This document shows positions 4,524 through 12,453 of a stretch of DNA of 12,453 nucleotides, one piece after another. The position numbers and the translations under genes were made by a program. The stretch lies in NCBI GenBank assembly GCA_003647755.1, contig QMNL01000015.1:1-12453 (forward strand). Direction: 5' to 3'. The stretch comes from Candidatus Coatesiibacteriota bacterium. Lineage in GTDB: Bacteria > B130-G9. A model generated the notes under the pieces. It was not told the DNA's origin, did no database searches, and saw only the letters and a list, made by a program, of their open reading frames with translations. Position 1 is the stretch's first letter. The number at the start of each line of letters is the position of its first letter.

Positions 4524-7500
4524 ATGTTGAAGAAGGTGCTGCTTACCGTTTTGCTCTGTCTTGCGACCTACATTCTCTCGATGGCAATCGTGCCTCAAAC
4601 TCATGAGCCGCCGGTTCTTAGACTGCGGCTTCTGACCTTTGAGCCGGGAGAGCTCGACACGCTTGGGATACCAGACGAGTTGTTGCTCAATTCCTATCCG
4701 CCTGGGACTGGGGGGCTGTACATCGTTCAGTTCTCGGGTCCTGTTACTGGCAAGCAGAGAGAAGCGTTGGTTGACGCCGGCGCTAGGATTGTGGGCTATC
4801 TGCCGGATTACGCCTATCTGGTCGTGATGCGGGATGGCAGCTGGGACATAGTCTCGCGTTGGCCTCGTGATGGGACGCATGGGGCTGTGTGGGCGGGACT
4901 GTATCAGCCGGCTTTCAAGTTGAGCCCCGGCCTGTTGGACGCGAGCTCTGATGCGGAGGGGTTCATCGAGATAACGATTCAGCAGTTCGGAGAGACACGC
5001 AAATCGCTCGACAGTCTTGCCGAAGCGCTTGCGGCGAGCGAGGCGCGAGTCGAGGTCGTGGGAGATTCGGTGTTCAGGACCACGCAGCGGCTACGCGTTA
5101 GGGTGTGGTCGGACGATCTGTATCAAGTCCTAACTGAGGTGGCGAGGCGCCCGAACGTTCTCTGGATCGAGCGGTATCGGCAGCCTGTTCTTCTGAACGA
5201 GAACTCGTGCTGGATATGTCAGTCTTATTCAGAGGGGAGCACGCCCGTGTGGGATAAGGGTATCCATGGCGAGGGTCAGATAGTCGGGATTTCTGATACG
5301 GGACTCGATGCTGACATGTGTTTCTTCTATGACGAGTCGCAGGGGTTGCCGACCTCTACCATCAACAACAACCAGCGCAAGACGATCGTTTATTACGACC
5401 TTGCCGGCAACGGGGACTGGGACGCCTACGGACATGGGACGCACTGTGCGGGGACGATAGTCGGCGACGATTCGGCGAATCCTGAGCAGTATGACACTGG
5501 AGACGGGATGGCGTTTTGTGCGAAGTTGGTCGTTCAGGACGTGGCAGCCGGCGGGTCTCTTTCGGGGCTTCCGGGCAACCTGAATACTCTCTTCGCCCAG
5601 GCCAGGGACGCTGGGGCCAGGATTCACTCGAACAGCTGGGGCGCCGGCTATAACGGCTACGATTCCTATGCCCAGGATGTAGATGAGTTCATGTGGGACA
5701 ACCCCTCGTTCCTGATTGTGTTCGCGGCTGGCAACGACGGGCCGAGCGAGCACACTGTTGGAACGCCCGCTACTGCCAAGGACCTGGTCTCGGTCGGGGC
5801 GTCGCAGAATGTTTACACCGGCCAGGACCCAGAGAACGTGGCGTCTTTCAGCAGCAACGGGCCGACCGAGGATGGGAGAGCCAAGCCGACCGTGTGTGCA
5901 CCTGGCAACTCTGTTCGCTCGGCTTCTGACGACTATAACGTTTATACTTACAATTGTGGCCTGCGGTATTCTTCCGGCACGAGCATGGCTTGCCCAACGA
6001 CGGCCGGATTGGCGGCCCTTGTCCGGCAGTATTACACAGACGGCTATTATCCGTCTGGGGCTGCGAATGCGGCCGACGGCTTCGTGCCGAGCGCCGCTTT
6101 ACTCAAGGCGACTCTCGTGAACTCCGCGAGGAACATGACCGGTAACTACACGGACGGCCCGATTCCGAGCACCGGCCAGGGCTGGGGCCGTATCCTCCTG
6201 GACGATGCGCTCTACTTTGCCGGGGACCAATGCCCGCTGGAGGTGCAAGACGTCTCGCCGGGGCTTTCAACGGGTCAGAGCGATACCTACGAGGTGAGGT
6301 CGCAGGGCCAGTGCAAGCTCGAGGTAACGCTGGTGTGGACGGACTACCGATCGTCGCTCTCTGCGAGCACCAATCTCGTCAATGACCTCGATCTCACGGT
6401 CGAGACGCCCGATTCGAGCATGTTCAAGGGGAACAACTATTCTGGCGGGAGCTCAACATCGGGCGGCACTTACGACAGGCTCAATGTCGTTGAGTGCGTG
6501 CAGATCGACAATCCCGACCCAGGCACATATCAGATTACGGTGTCGGCCTACAACGTGCCGGTCGGGCCTCAGCCTTACGCTCTTGTGATCACGGGGGCCA
6601 GCTCGAACGAGCCTCCGGAACTCTCAAACGGCAGCGTATCACCGGATTCTGGAGGTGAGACAGATACGTTCACGTTCTCGGTTGATTACTTCGATCCGGA
6701 CGGTGATAGCGCGCACACGAAGGAACTCTATATCGATGGGGCACCGCACGAGATGTCGCTCTCGACTGGTTCTGAAAACGATGGGACCTATACATACGAG
6801 ACGCTTTTGCCCAGCGGAACGCACAACTATTACTTCTACTTCGAGGATGGACGTGGTGAGAGCGCCAGGCTGCCGGCGACTGGGACGTATTCGGGCCCGA
6901 CGGTGGACGGTGCACCCCCGGAATCAACGTGCTGGTGCGATGAGTACTCAGGTAACCCGGTGGCGGTCAATTTCACTGCGTCTGACACTGGGAGCGGAGT
7001 CCTGAAGACCCAGCTGTATTACAAGTATCAGTCGGGTGGGTGGACTGACTCGGGCGATTCGCTCGGCGGCAACGCCGGGACATTCCACTTCAACCCTCCG
7101 CATGGCGAGGGGCTTTACTACTTCTACACGATAGCGACCGATACGGCCGGCAATCGCGAGGACCCGCCGGGCGGGGCCGATACCCAGACGGTCTATGACG
7201 CCACCGCCCCCTCCTCGAGCTGCACTGGGCCTGGTTGGGCGTCAACGAGCATCGCGCTGAACTTCACGGCCAGTGATGCCGGCGGCAGCGGCGTCGCCCT
7301 GACATACCTCTGGTACCGTTACGAGGGCGGTTCTTGGTACCAGTCCGGCGAGCCGGCAAGTGGCGAGTCCGGCACCTTCTCCTTCACGCCACCCTCCGGG
7401 GACGGCACCTACTCGTTCTACACGATCGCAAGAGACCGGGCCAGCAACGAGGAAACGGCGCCTGGGAGCGCCGACGTCCAGGTCGAGGTCGAGACCGTGC

Positions 7501-10500
7501 CTCCGCAATCTTCCTGCACAGCCCCCAGGCTCTCCAACCAGACCGACATCTCGGTCCAATACACCGCCTCGGATGCGAAGTCCGGCATCGATAGCGCGCG
7601 GCTGTGGTATAAATTCAATAATGGGGCATGGAACGACACCGGACAGGACGAGATGGGGACATCGGGGGCTTTCAATTTTCATCTAGGCAGAGGCGATGGC
7701 AACTACTATTTCTATACGATAGCGACCGACGTTGCTGGGAACGTAGAGGCCCCGCCCCAAGACTGCGACACGTTCACCATACTCGATACCGCAAAGCCCC
7801 AGTCGTTCTGCACGGCGCCTGGGTGCAGCCCGTCCGGGTCCATCACCGTTTGGTTCGAGGCGAGCGACACGGGCACAAACATTCAGAGCACAAGGCTCTA
7901 CGCCAAATTCGAGGATGGACAGTTCGAGGACACCGGCCTTGAGAAGAGTGGCACTGTGGGGCAGTTCACCTATGAGGCAGAGCAGGGCGAGGGCGCTTAC
8001 TACTTCTACAGCATATCCGAGGATAAGGCGGGGAACGTGGAGGACCCACCCGCTAGCTACGACGCTGTAACCGTGCTCGACCAGTCCAGCCCTAGCTCGG
8101 CTTGCGTGTCCCCAGCTGTTGGCTCGACGACGTTCACGGTAACGTTCACGGCCAGCGACGCGGGCTGTGGGATCAACCACACCGCTCTGTTCATGAGTTT
8201 CGAGGGCGGGTCCTATTCGGAGTGGGGTGCCCCTAAAGAGGGCGAATCAGGAGCGTTCGAGTTCAGAGCCGAGAACGGCGATGGGTCATACAGCTTCTAC
8301 ACGAGAGCTCTCGACCTGGCCGGCCACGAGGAGGACCCTCCCGCAACGCCGGACACAGTAACGATCGTCGATAGCGTCCCGGCAAGCTCATCCTGCACAT
8401 CTCCAGCCTACTCCACGGTGGCAACGATCGCAGTCGATTTCGTTGCCTCTGACCTGAGCTCCCAGGTCGCCTCGACAGAACTGTGGTATCGCGTGGGTGA
8501 TGGTGACTTCCAGGATTCAGGACTGTCGCTGCCTGGAACATCGGGCACATTTGCGTTCCCGTGCTCCTCTGGCGAGGCACAGTATGACTTCTACACAATT
8601 GCGACCGATGCTGCTGGCAACCGGGAGTCGCCCCCAGCCGAAGCCGACACAACCTGTATATTCGACGCCACGGCGCCTCAGTCATCGTGCACCTCGCCCG
8701 ACATAGCAAACGAGGCGCCGGTAGCGGTCGGATTCGAGGCGGCAGATTCTCTCTCCGGCGTCGCCGAGACCGAGCTGCTGTTCAGATTCAATGGGGGTGA
8801 TTGGGAGCATTCTGGCCTCTTCATGACGGGAACATCAGGTAGCTTCTCGTTCTCCCTTCCTTACGGTGCGGGGACGTATGGTTTCGGGACGGTCTGTGCG
8901 GACCACGCTGGCAACCTTGAGGAGACACCCACAAGCGCAGACTGCTCCACATATTTCGATGAGAGTATGCCCATCTCGCACTGCTCCTCCCCGGCGGCCG
9001 CGACCGACACGACCGTTCTGGTGTCATACACCGCAAGCGGCGGCGTGCCTGGGCTGCAACAGGTGGAGCTCTGGTTCGTGTTCGAGGGCGGCGAGCCACA
9101 GGATAGCGGCCTCGTGGCGACCGAGACGGCGGGGACATTCGAGTTTGAGGCCGAGCTCGGCGACGGCCACTACGGGTTCTTCACCATCGCCATCAACAAC
9201 GATGACGTGCGCGAGCAGGAACCCGCAAGTCCCGACTCGGTAACCCTCGTTGATACTACCCCTCCGACCACAACCTGCGACGCGCCTCAATATGCGACTC
9301 TCTCCTCGGTCACGGTGGGGTTCTTTTCAAGTGATACCCACTCGGCGATCACGAGCGACTCCCTCTATTACAGAATGGATGGCGGCGCGTGGGTTCTCTC
9401 TGAGACACTGGAGGGGACGCCGGCCGGTGCGTTCTCCTTCCACTTCCCGGGCCCGGAGGGGTCTTATGAGTTCAGCGTCGTAGCGGTTGACGCATTGGGC
9501 AATGCTGAATCGTTGGACGGGGCCTGTGCGACGACCATCTACGACGTTACTGCACCCACGTCCACGAGTAACTCGCCAGCCTACGTGAGCGAATCAACTG
9601 TCGCGGTCTCCTACGAGGCTTCGGATAACATCGCTGGCGTCGCGCTCGTTGATCTATACTACAAATATGGAGATGGCAGTTGGACATACTTCCAGAGCAC
9701 GGTCGACCCAGTCGGCACCTTTGACTTCGGACTTGCGACTCAGGAGGGCACGTGGGGGTTCGCCGCCGTGGCTCACGACCCAGCCGGCAACATTGAGCGG
9801 ATTCCGTCCGAGCCCGAGACTCGCACGGTCGTTGACTGGACTGCGCCTGTCGTTACGGTTTCAACCCTCGTCTGGGCAAGCGCCAGCACGTTGGATGTCA
9901 ACTTCGATGCGACTGACCGGGTATCCGGCTTGGCTGGCGCATCGTTGTGGTACCAGTTTGACGGGGGTGACTGGCAGGCGACGGACATCTCTTCCGGGCC
10001 TGAAGGCGACAGCCTACAGTTTGATTTTAGCTCTGGCGAGGGAACCTACGGCTTTTGGGTCGAGGTCAGAGACTTCGCTGGCAACTCGAACGGCGACCCC
10101 ACCCACCCCCTTGCGAGCACGACATTCGACATGACGCCACCCAGCTCCAGCTGTATTGCACCGGAGTTTGCCACCCAGTCGCAGGTCGAAGTTCTGTTTG
10201 AGGCGGAAGATGCGCTTTCCAGCGAAGTTTTCACGAGGCTGCAATACAGCCTCGATGACGGGCAGTGGGTGACTCTGCCCGACGTCAAGGAGGGTTTCGA
10301 CGGCAGGTTCAACTTCGAGGCGCCGTCAGATGGCGCTTTTGTCTTCAGAACGCTCTCAACTGACCTTGCCGGAAATCATGAGAGCGCCGGGGATACCTCG
10401 ACGTGCGCCACGATCATTGATACCCACGCACCATCATCGACGTGCACGGCGCCGGACACTATTGCCTCAACTGCGGCAACGATTGCATTTTCTGCGAGCG

Positions 10501-12281
10501 ACGAGACGAGCGGCGTTCGGAGGACGCAGCTTTGGATGAGCTATGAGGGTGGCAACTTCGAGGATACTGGCCTCACTGCTGGGGGCCAGACGGGAGAGTT
10601 TCATGTTACCCTTTCGAGTGGCGACGGGCTGTATTCGTTCTACACCATCAGTGAGGACATGGCGGGCAACATGGAGGCTCGCAAGGATGAGGCCGACGCG
10701 AGCCTGGTCCTCGACACGACTGCCCCAGATTCCACGTGCCGAAGCCCCGAATTCGCGACCGGGGCCTTTATAGTAACGTTCACGACGGGCGAGGGCGCAT
10801 CGGACATAGACAGCGTCTCGCTCTACTACAGGTTCGAAATGGGTCCATGGGAGGACACATGGCTTTCCGTAGGCGCACCCTCGGGCGGATTCAGTTTCGA
10901 CCCCACGGACGGCGATGGCCACTACTATTTCGTAACACGTGCCCGCGACATGGCTGGGAACGTGGAGCCGCTTGCTCCGGAGCCCGACTGCCAGACGATC
11001 GTTGACACCATCCCGCCGACCTCGAGCGCAAGCTGCGCCAGCCTCACCAACCAATCTCGAATCCCCATCAGCTTCACCGCCGCGGACACACTCAGCGGCA
11101 TCGCCTCGGTTGACCTTTATTACTCGCACGAGCATGGGCTTGCCAAGCCGGCGGGATACTCGTCGCAGGAGTCATCCGGCACGTTCGAGTTCGAGTTCCC
11201 AGACGGCGACGGCCTCTACGAGTTCTACACCATAGCGACCGATATGGCTGGCAACAGCCAGCTTGCGCCATCGTCGCCGGACTGCTCGGTTCTGCTCGAC
11301 ACCGTGGCGCCTGAGACATCGTGCGAGTCGCCGGAGGCAACCTCGAGCCCGTCCGTAGAAGTCAGGTTCACTGCCACGGATGCTGGAAGCGGCGTCTCCG
11401 AGACGAGGCTGCTGTATCGGCTGTCTGGTGAATTGGCGTGGGTTGAGACCGGGCTTGTGTCTCAGGCTGGCTCGGGGACGTTCACGTTTTCCTTCCCTGC
11501 TGGTGCGGGTCTCTACGAATTCAAGGCAGTCTCAAAAGACCAGGCCGGCAACGAAGAGCCTGCTGGGGACACCCCGTGCTCGACCACGATGTATCAGCCC
11601 CAGGCACCTGAGCCTGCGCTGTGGGTCTCCGATGAATCTCACGACTTCGGCGCGCTACAGGTGGGTAACGTGGGGACCTTCAAGGTCGTGGTGCGCAATG
11701 ACGGCAATGCAGACCTGGCTGTCGATGCGGTTTACACCAGCGGCGATCCGTTCTACTTCGTGGGGCCCGGGTCGTTCACACTGTCACCCACCGAGTCGCT
11801 CGGGTTGAACGTCTTCTACCTTGCTGGGCCAGACAAGGAGATGCCTGGGCATTTGACGATCAGCTCGAACGATCCCAGCACACCGAACAAACAGATAGTG
11901 CTAACTGGGTCAGTGTCTCAGGACAAGACGCCGTTCGTCGCGGTAACGACCGACAGGGCCGAGTATCGTTTGGGTGATACGGTCTGGGCTCTTTACACGC
12001 TCGGTAATCCTGGCCCCGCAATTGATGCCGATGTCTATGCGGCCGTCCTCATCCCTGGCTCCGGGGACCTCCTGTTCTTCCCAGGCTTTGGGACGTCGCC
12101 GACTCCATTCTCGTTGAGATTGCCTGAGGACCTATACATCCCTCCGACCACGCTGATAACGCTCCCGCTGGTGGCTCCGATCCCGACGGGGCAGTACACG
12201 CTGTTCGCAGCGATATGCGTGTCGGGCTCTCATTTTGAGCTGATAGGAGACCTGTCGGTTACAACCTTCAGCTTCAGGTAG
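4524..12281 (+). CDS. Giant secreted subtilisin-family (S8, Kp43-like) protease with 16 Ig-like repeats
   Basis: This 2585-residue protein is a serine endopeptidase built for export. Residues 1-21 are a Sec signal peptide (MLKKVLLTVLLCLATYILSM). About 60-225 is a propeptide with the YIVQFSGPV and YQPAFKL elements seen in Kp43-type enzymes. The catalytic domain has Asp258 (GISDTG), His304 (YGHGTH), oxyanion Asn404 (AAGNDGP) and Ser487 (SSGTSMACP), so it should be active. Residues ~570-692 match the jelly-roll barrel that follows Kp43 catalytic domains (LVNDLDLTVETPDSS, PGTYQITVSAYNVP, GPQPYALVITG). A separate beta-sandwich follows (~694-794, SNGSVSPDSGG ... YIDG). Then come 16 Ig-like repeats (795-2357), a HYDIN/choice-of-anchor-type domain (~2358-2466, HDFGALQVGNVGTF, LTISSNDPSTP) and a terminal beta-sandwich (~2467-2585). 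No PEP-CTERM, LPXTG or type IX sorting tail is visible, so surface retention is uncertain. The gene stands alone; its stop is seven bases from a convergent gene. Substrate is unknown. Confidence 0.93.
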   Translation: MLKKVLLTVLLCLATYILSMAIVPQTHEPPVLRLRLLTFEPGELDTLGIPDELLLNSYPPGTGGLYIVQFSGPVTGKQREALVDAGARIVGYLPDYAYLVVMRDGSWDIVSRWPRDGTHGAVWAGLYQPAFKLSPGLLDASSDAEGFIEITIQQFGETRKSLDSLAEALAASEARVEVVGDSVFRTTQRLRVRVWSDDLYQVLTEVARRPNVLWIERYRQPVLLNENSCWICQSYSEGSTPVWDKGIHGEGQIVGISDTGLDADMCFFYDESQGLPTSTINNNQRKTIVYYDLAGNGDWDAYGHGTHCAGTIVGDDSANPEQYDTGDGMAFCAKLVVQDVAAGGSLSGLPGNLNTLFAQARDAGARIHSNSWGAGYNGYDSYAQDVDEFMWDNPSFLIVFAAGNDGPSEHTVGTPATAKDLVSVGASQNVYTGQDPENVASFSSNGPTEDGRAKPTVCAPGNSVRSASDDYNVYTYNCGLRYSSGTSMACPTTAGLAALVRQYYTDGYYPSGAANAADGFVPSAALLKATLVNSARNMTGNYTDGPIPSTGQGWGRILLDDALYFAGDQCPLEVQDVSPGLSTGQSDTYEVRSQGQCKLEVTLVWTDYRSSLSASTNLVNDLDLTVETPDSSMFKGNNYSGGSSTSGGTYDRLNVVECVQIDNPDPGTYQITVSAYNVPVGPQPYALVITGASSNEPPELSNGSVSPDSGGETDTFTFSVDYFDPDGDSAHTKELYIDGAPHEMSLSTGSENDGTYTYETLLPSGTHNYYFYFEDGRGESARLPATGTYSGPTVDGAPPESTCWCDEYSGNPVAVNFTASDTGSGVLKTQLYYKYQSGGWTDSGDSLGGNAGTFHFNPPHGEGLYYFYTIATDTAGNREDPPGGADTQTVYDATAPSSSCTGPGWASTSIALNFTASDAGGSGVALTYLWYRYEGGSWYQSGEPASGESGTFSFTPPSGDGTYSFYTIARDRASNEETAPGSADVQVEVETVPPQSSCTAPRLSNQTDISVQYTASDAKSGIDSARLWYKFNNGAWNDTGQDEMGTSGAFNFHLGRGDGNYYFYTIATDVAGNVEAPPQDCDTFTILDTAKPQSFCTAPGCSPSGSITVWFEASDTGTNIQSTRLYAKFEDGQFEDTGLEKSGTVGQFTYEAEQGEGAYYFYSISEDKAGNVEDPPASYDAVTVLDQSSPSSACVSPAVGSTTFTVTFTASDAGCGINHTALFMSFEGGSYSEWGAPKEGESGAFEFRAENGDGSYSFYTRALDLAGHEEDPPATPDTVTIVDSVPASSSCTSPAYSTVATIAVDFVASDLSSQVASTELWYRVGDGDFQDSGLSLPGTSGTFAFPCSSGEAQYDFYTIATDAAGNRESPPAEADTTCIFDATAPQSSCTSPDIANEAPVAVGFEAADSLSGVAETELLFRFNGGDWEHSGLFMTGTSGSFSFSLPYGAGTYGFGTVCADHAGNLEETPTSADCSTYFDESMPISHCSSPAAATDTTVLVSYTASGGVPGLQQVELWFVFEGGEPQDSGLVATETAGTFEFEAELGDGHYGFFTIAINNDDVREQEPASPDSVTLVDTTPPTTTCDAPQYATLSSVTVGFFSSDTHSAITSDSLYYRMDGGAWVLSETLEGTPAGAFSFHFPGPEGSYEFSVVAVDALGNAESLDGACATTIYDVTAPTSTSNSPAYVSESTVAVSYEASDNIAGVALVDLYYKYGDGSWTYFQSTVDPVGTFDFGLATQEGTWGFAAVAHDPAGNIERIPSEPETRTVVDWTAPVVTVSTLVWASASTLDVNFDATDRVSGLAGASLWYQFDGGDWQATDISSGPEGDSLQFDFSSGEGTYGFWVEVRDFAGNSNGDPTHPLASTTFDMTPPSSSCIAPEFATQSQVEVLFEAEDALSSEVFTRLQYSLDDGQWVTLPDVKEGFDGRFNFEAPSDGAFVFRTLSTDLAGNHESAGDTSTCATIIDTHAPSSTCTAPDTIASTAATIAFSASDETSGVRRTQLWMSYEGGNFEDTGLTAGGQTGEFHVTLSSGDGLYSFYTISEDMAGNMEARKDEADASLVLDTTAPDSTCRSPEFATGAFIVTFTTGEGASDIDSVSLYYRFEMGPWEDTWLSVGAPSGGFSFDPTDGDGHYYFVTRARDMAGNVEPLAPEPDCQTIVDTIPPTSSASCASLTNQSRIPISFTAADTLSGIASVDLYYSHEHGLAKPAGYSSQESSGTFEFEFPDGDGLYEFYTIATDMAGNSQLAPSSPDCSVLLDTVAPETSCESPEATSSPSVEVRFTATDAGSGVSETRLLYRLSGELAWVETGLVSQAGSGTFTFSFPAGAGLYEFKAVSKDQAGNEEPAGDTPCSTTMYQPQAPEPALWVSDESHDFGALQVGNVGTFKVVVRNDGNADLAVDAVYTSGDPFYFVGPGSFTLSPTESLGLNVFYLAGPDKEMPGHLTISSNDPSTPNKQIVLTGSVSQDKTPFVAVTTDRAEYRLGDTVWALYTLGNPGPAIDADVYAAVLIPGSGDLLFFPGFGTSPTPFSLRLPEDLYIPPTTLITLPLVAPIPTGQYTLFAAICVSGSHFELIGDLSVTTFSFR
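6906..11594 (+). repeat. Sixteen in-frame Ig-like repeat units (291-297 bp each)
   Basis: Units start at 6906, 7197, 7491, 7785, 8079, 8370, 8664, 8958, 9252, 9543, 9834, 10128, 10419, 10713, 11004 and 11298. Each is 97 or 98 codons, the last 99. A loose consensus is D-x-T-x-P-x-S-S-C-x-x-P, then V-x-F-x-A-S-D-x-x-S-G-V, L-W-Y-x-F-x-G-G, G-T-x-G-x-F-x-F, G-D-G-x-Y-x-F-Y-T-I-A-x-D-x-A-G-N, and a final strand ending just before the next D. This fits bacterial Ig-like domains. Copies are well diverged in protein and DNA, so the array is old and not recently expanded. Unit 8 (8958-9251) has lost the D-x-A-G-N motif. Confidence 0.88.
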
Positions 12282-12288
12282 GCGGAAC

Positions 12289-12453
12289 TTATGCCGGCAA
12301 TTGGCGAATAACCGCTCCCGGGGCGATTAATGCAGTGAGCAGGCGTGCGGAGTTGAGCTGCACCTGGAGGTGGTAGGCCTTGTGCTGGGCGGAAAGATGC
12401 AGTAGCTCCCGGGCGAGCGCTCGGCTTATGCGTGTCCTTGTGAGCGAGCTGAT
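12289..12453 (-). CDS. 3' end of an unidentified gene (partial)
   Basis: The minus-strand frame is open from the window edge to TAA at 12291-12289 and gives 54 residues, including RALARELLHLSAQHKAYHLQ and LLTALIAPGAVIRQLPA. The segment looks helical, with charged and leucine-rich stretches, and its codons are G/C-rich in third position like its neighbours. I recognise no family. It is convergent with the protease gene with only seven bases between stop codons and no terminator hairpin visible. It could still be a chance open frame because only 165 bases are seen. Confidence 0.45.
   Translation of the reverse strand: MSSLTRTRISRALARELLHLSAQHKAYHLQVQLNSARLLTALIAPGAVIRQLPA

Noticed and set aside
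10467..11135. Minus-strand open frame of 222 codons inside the protease gene
   Set aside because: It is antisense to Ig-like repeats 13-15. The plus-strand frame is continuous and homologous.
12200..12281. PEP-CTERM, LPXTG or type IX sorting signal at the protease C-terminus
   Set aside because: The tail ends in LSVTTFSFR without a terminal hydrophobic helix, basic cluster or sorting motif.

Overview
The window looks like chromosomal sequence from an uncultured, GC-rich bacterium, probably a candidate-phylum member with an environmental lifestyle. This placement is inference. It rests on GC-rich coding sequence, clear GGAGG ribosome binding sites, a very large secreted repeat protease and palindromic intergenic repeats. 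I cannot name a phylum from the sequence alone.

Layout. Positions 1-1290 are a gene-poor, decaying accessory stretch. It holds a minus-strand hicB-hicA toxin-antitoxin pair in which hicA is frameshifted. Next comes a palindromic repeat element (618-792) flanked by an 8-bp direct repeat. Then comes a type IIG-like restriction-modification gene reduced to its first ~55 and last ~33 codons (1055-794), and a half copy of the palindromic element (1225-1272). Positions 1406-2395 (+) encode a ZnuA/TroA-fold substrate-binding protein whose metal-ligand positions are all substituted and which has no ABC partner here. Convergent to it, 2434-3963 (-) encodes a GT87/DUF2029 polytopic membrane glycosyltransferase. 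The intergenic region 3964-4523 carries another copy of the palindromic element (4172-4317) and the leader of the dominant gene.

That dominant gene (4524-12281, +) encodes a 2585-residue secreted subtilisin-family (S8, Kp43-like) protease. Its order is signal peptide, propeptide, catalytic domain, jelly-roll barrel, one separate beta-sandwich domain, 16 consecutive Ig-like repeats of 97-99 residues, a HYDIN-type/choice-of-anchor domain and a terminal beta-sandwich. The 3' end of an unidentified minus-strand gene (12453-12289) closes the window.

The genes do not form one operon or pathway. The least explained parts are the dispersed palindromic elements, which share a fixed geometry of two 6-6-6 hairpins 8 nt apart with compensatory stem changes, and the substrate-binding protein that has lost its usual metal site.
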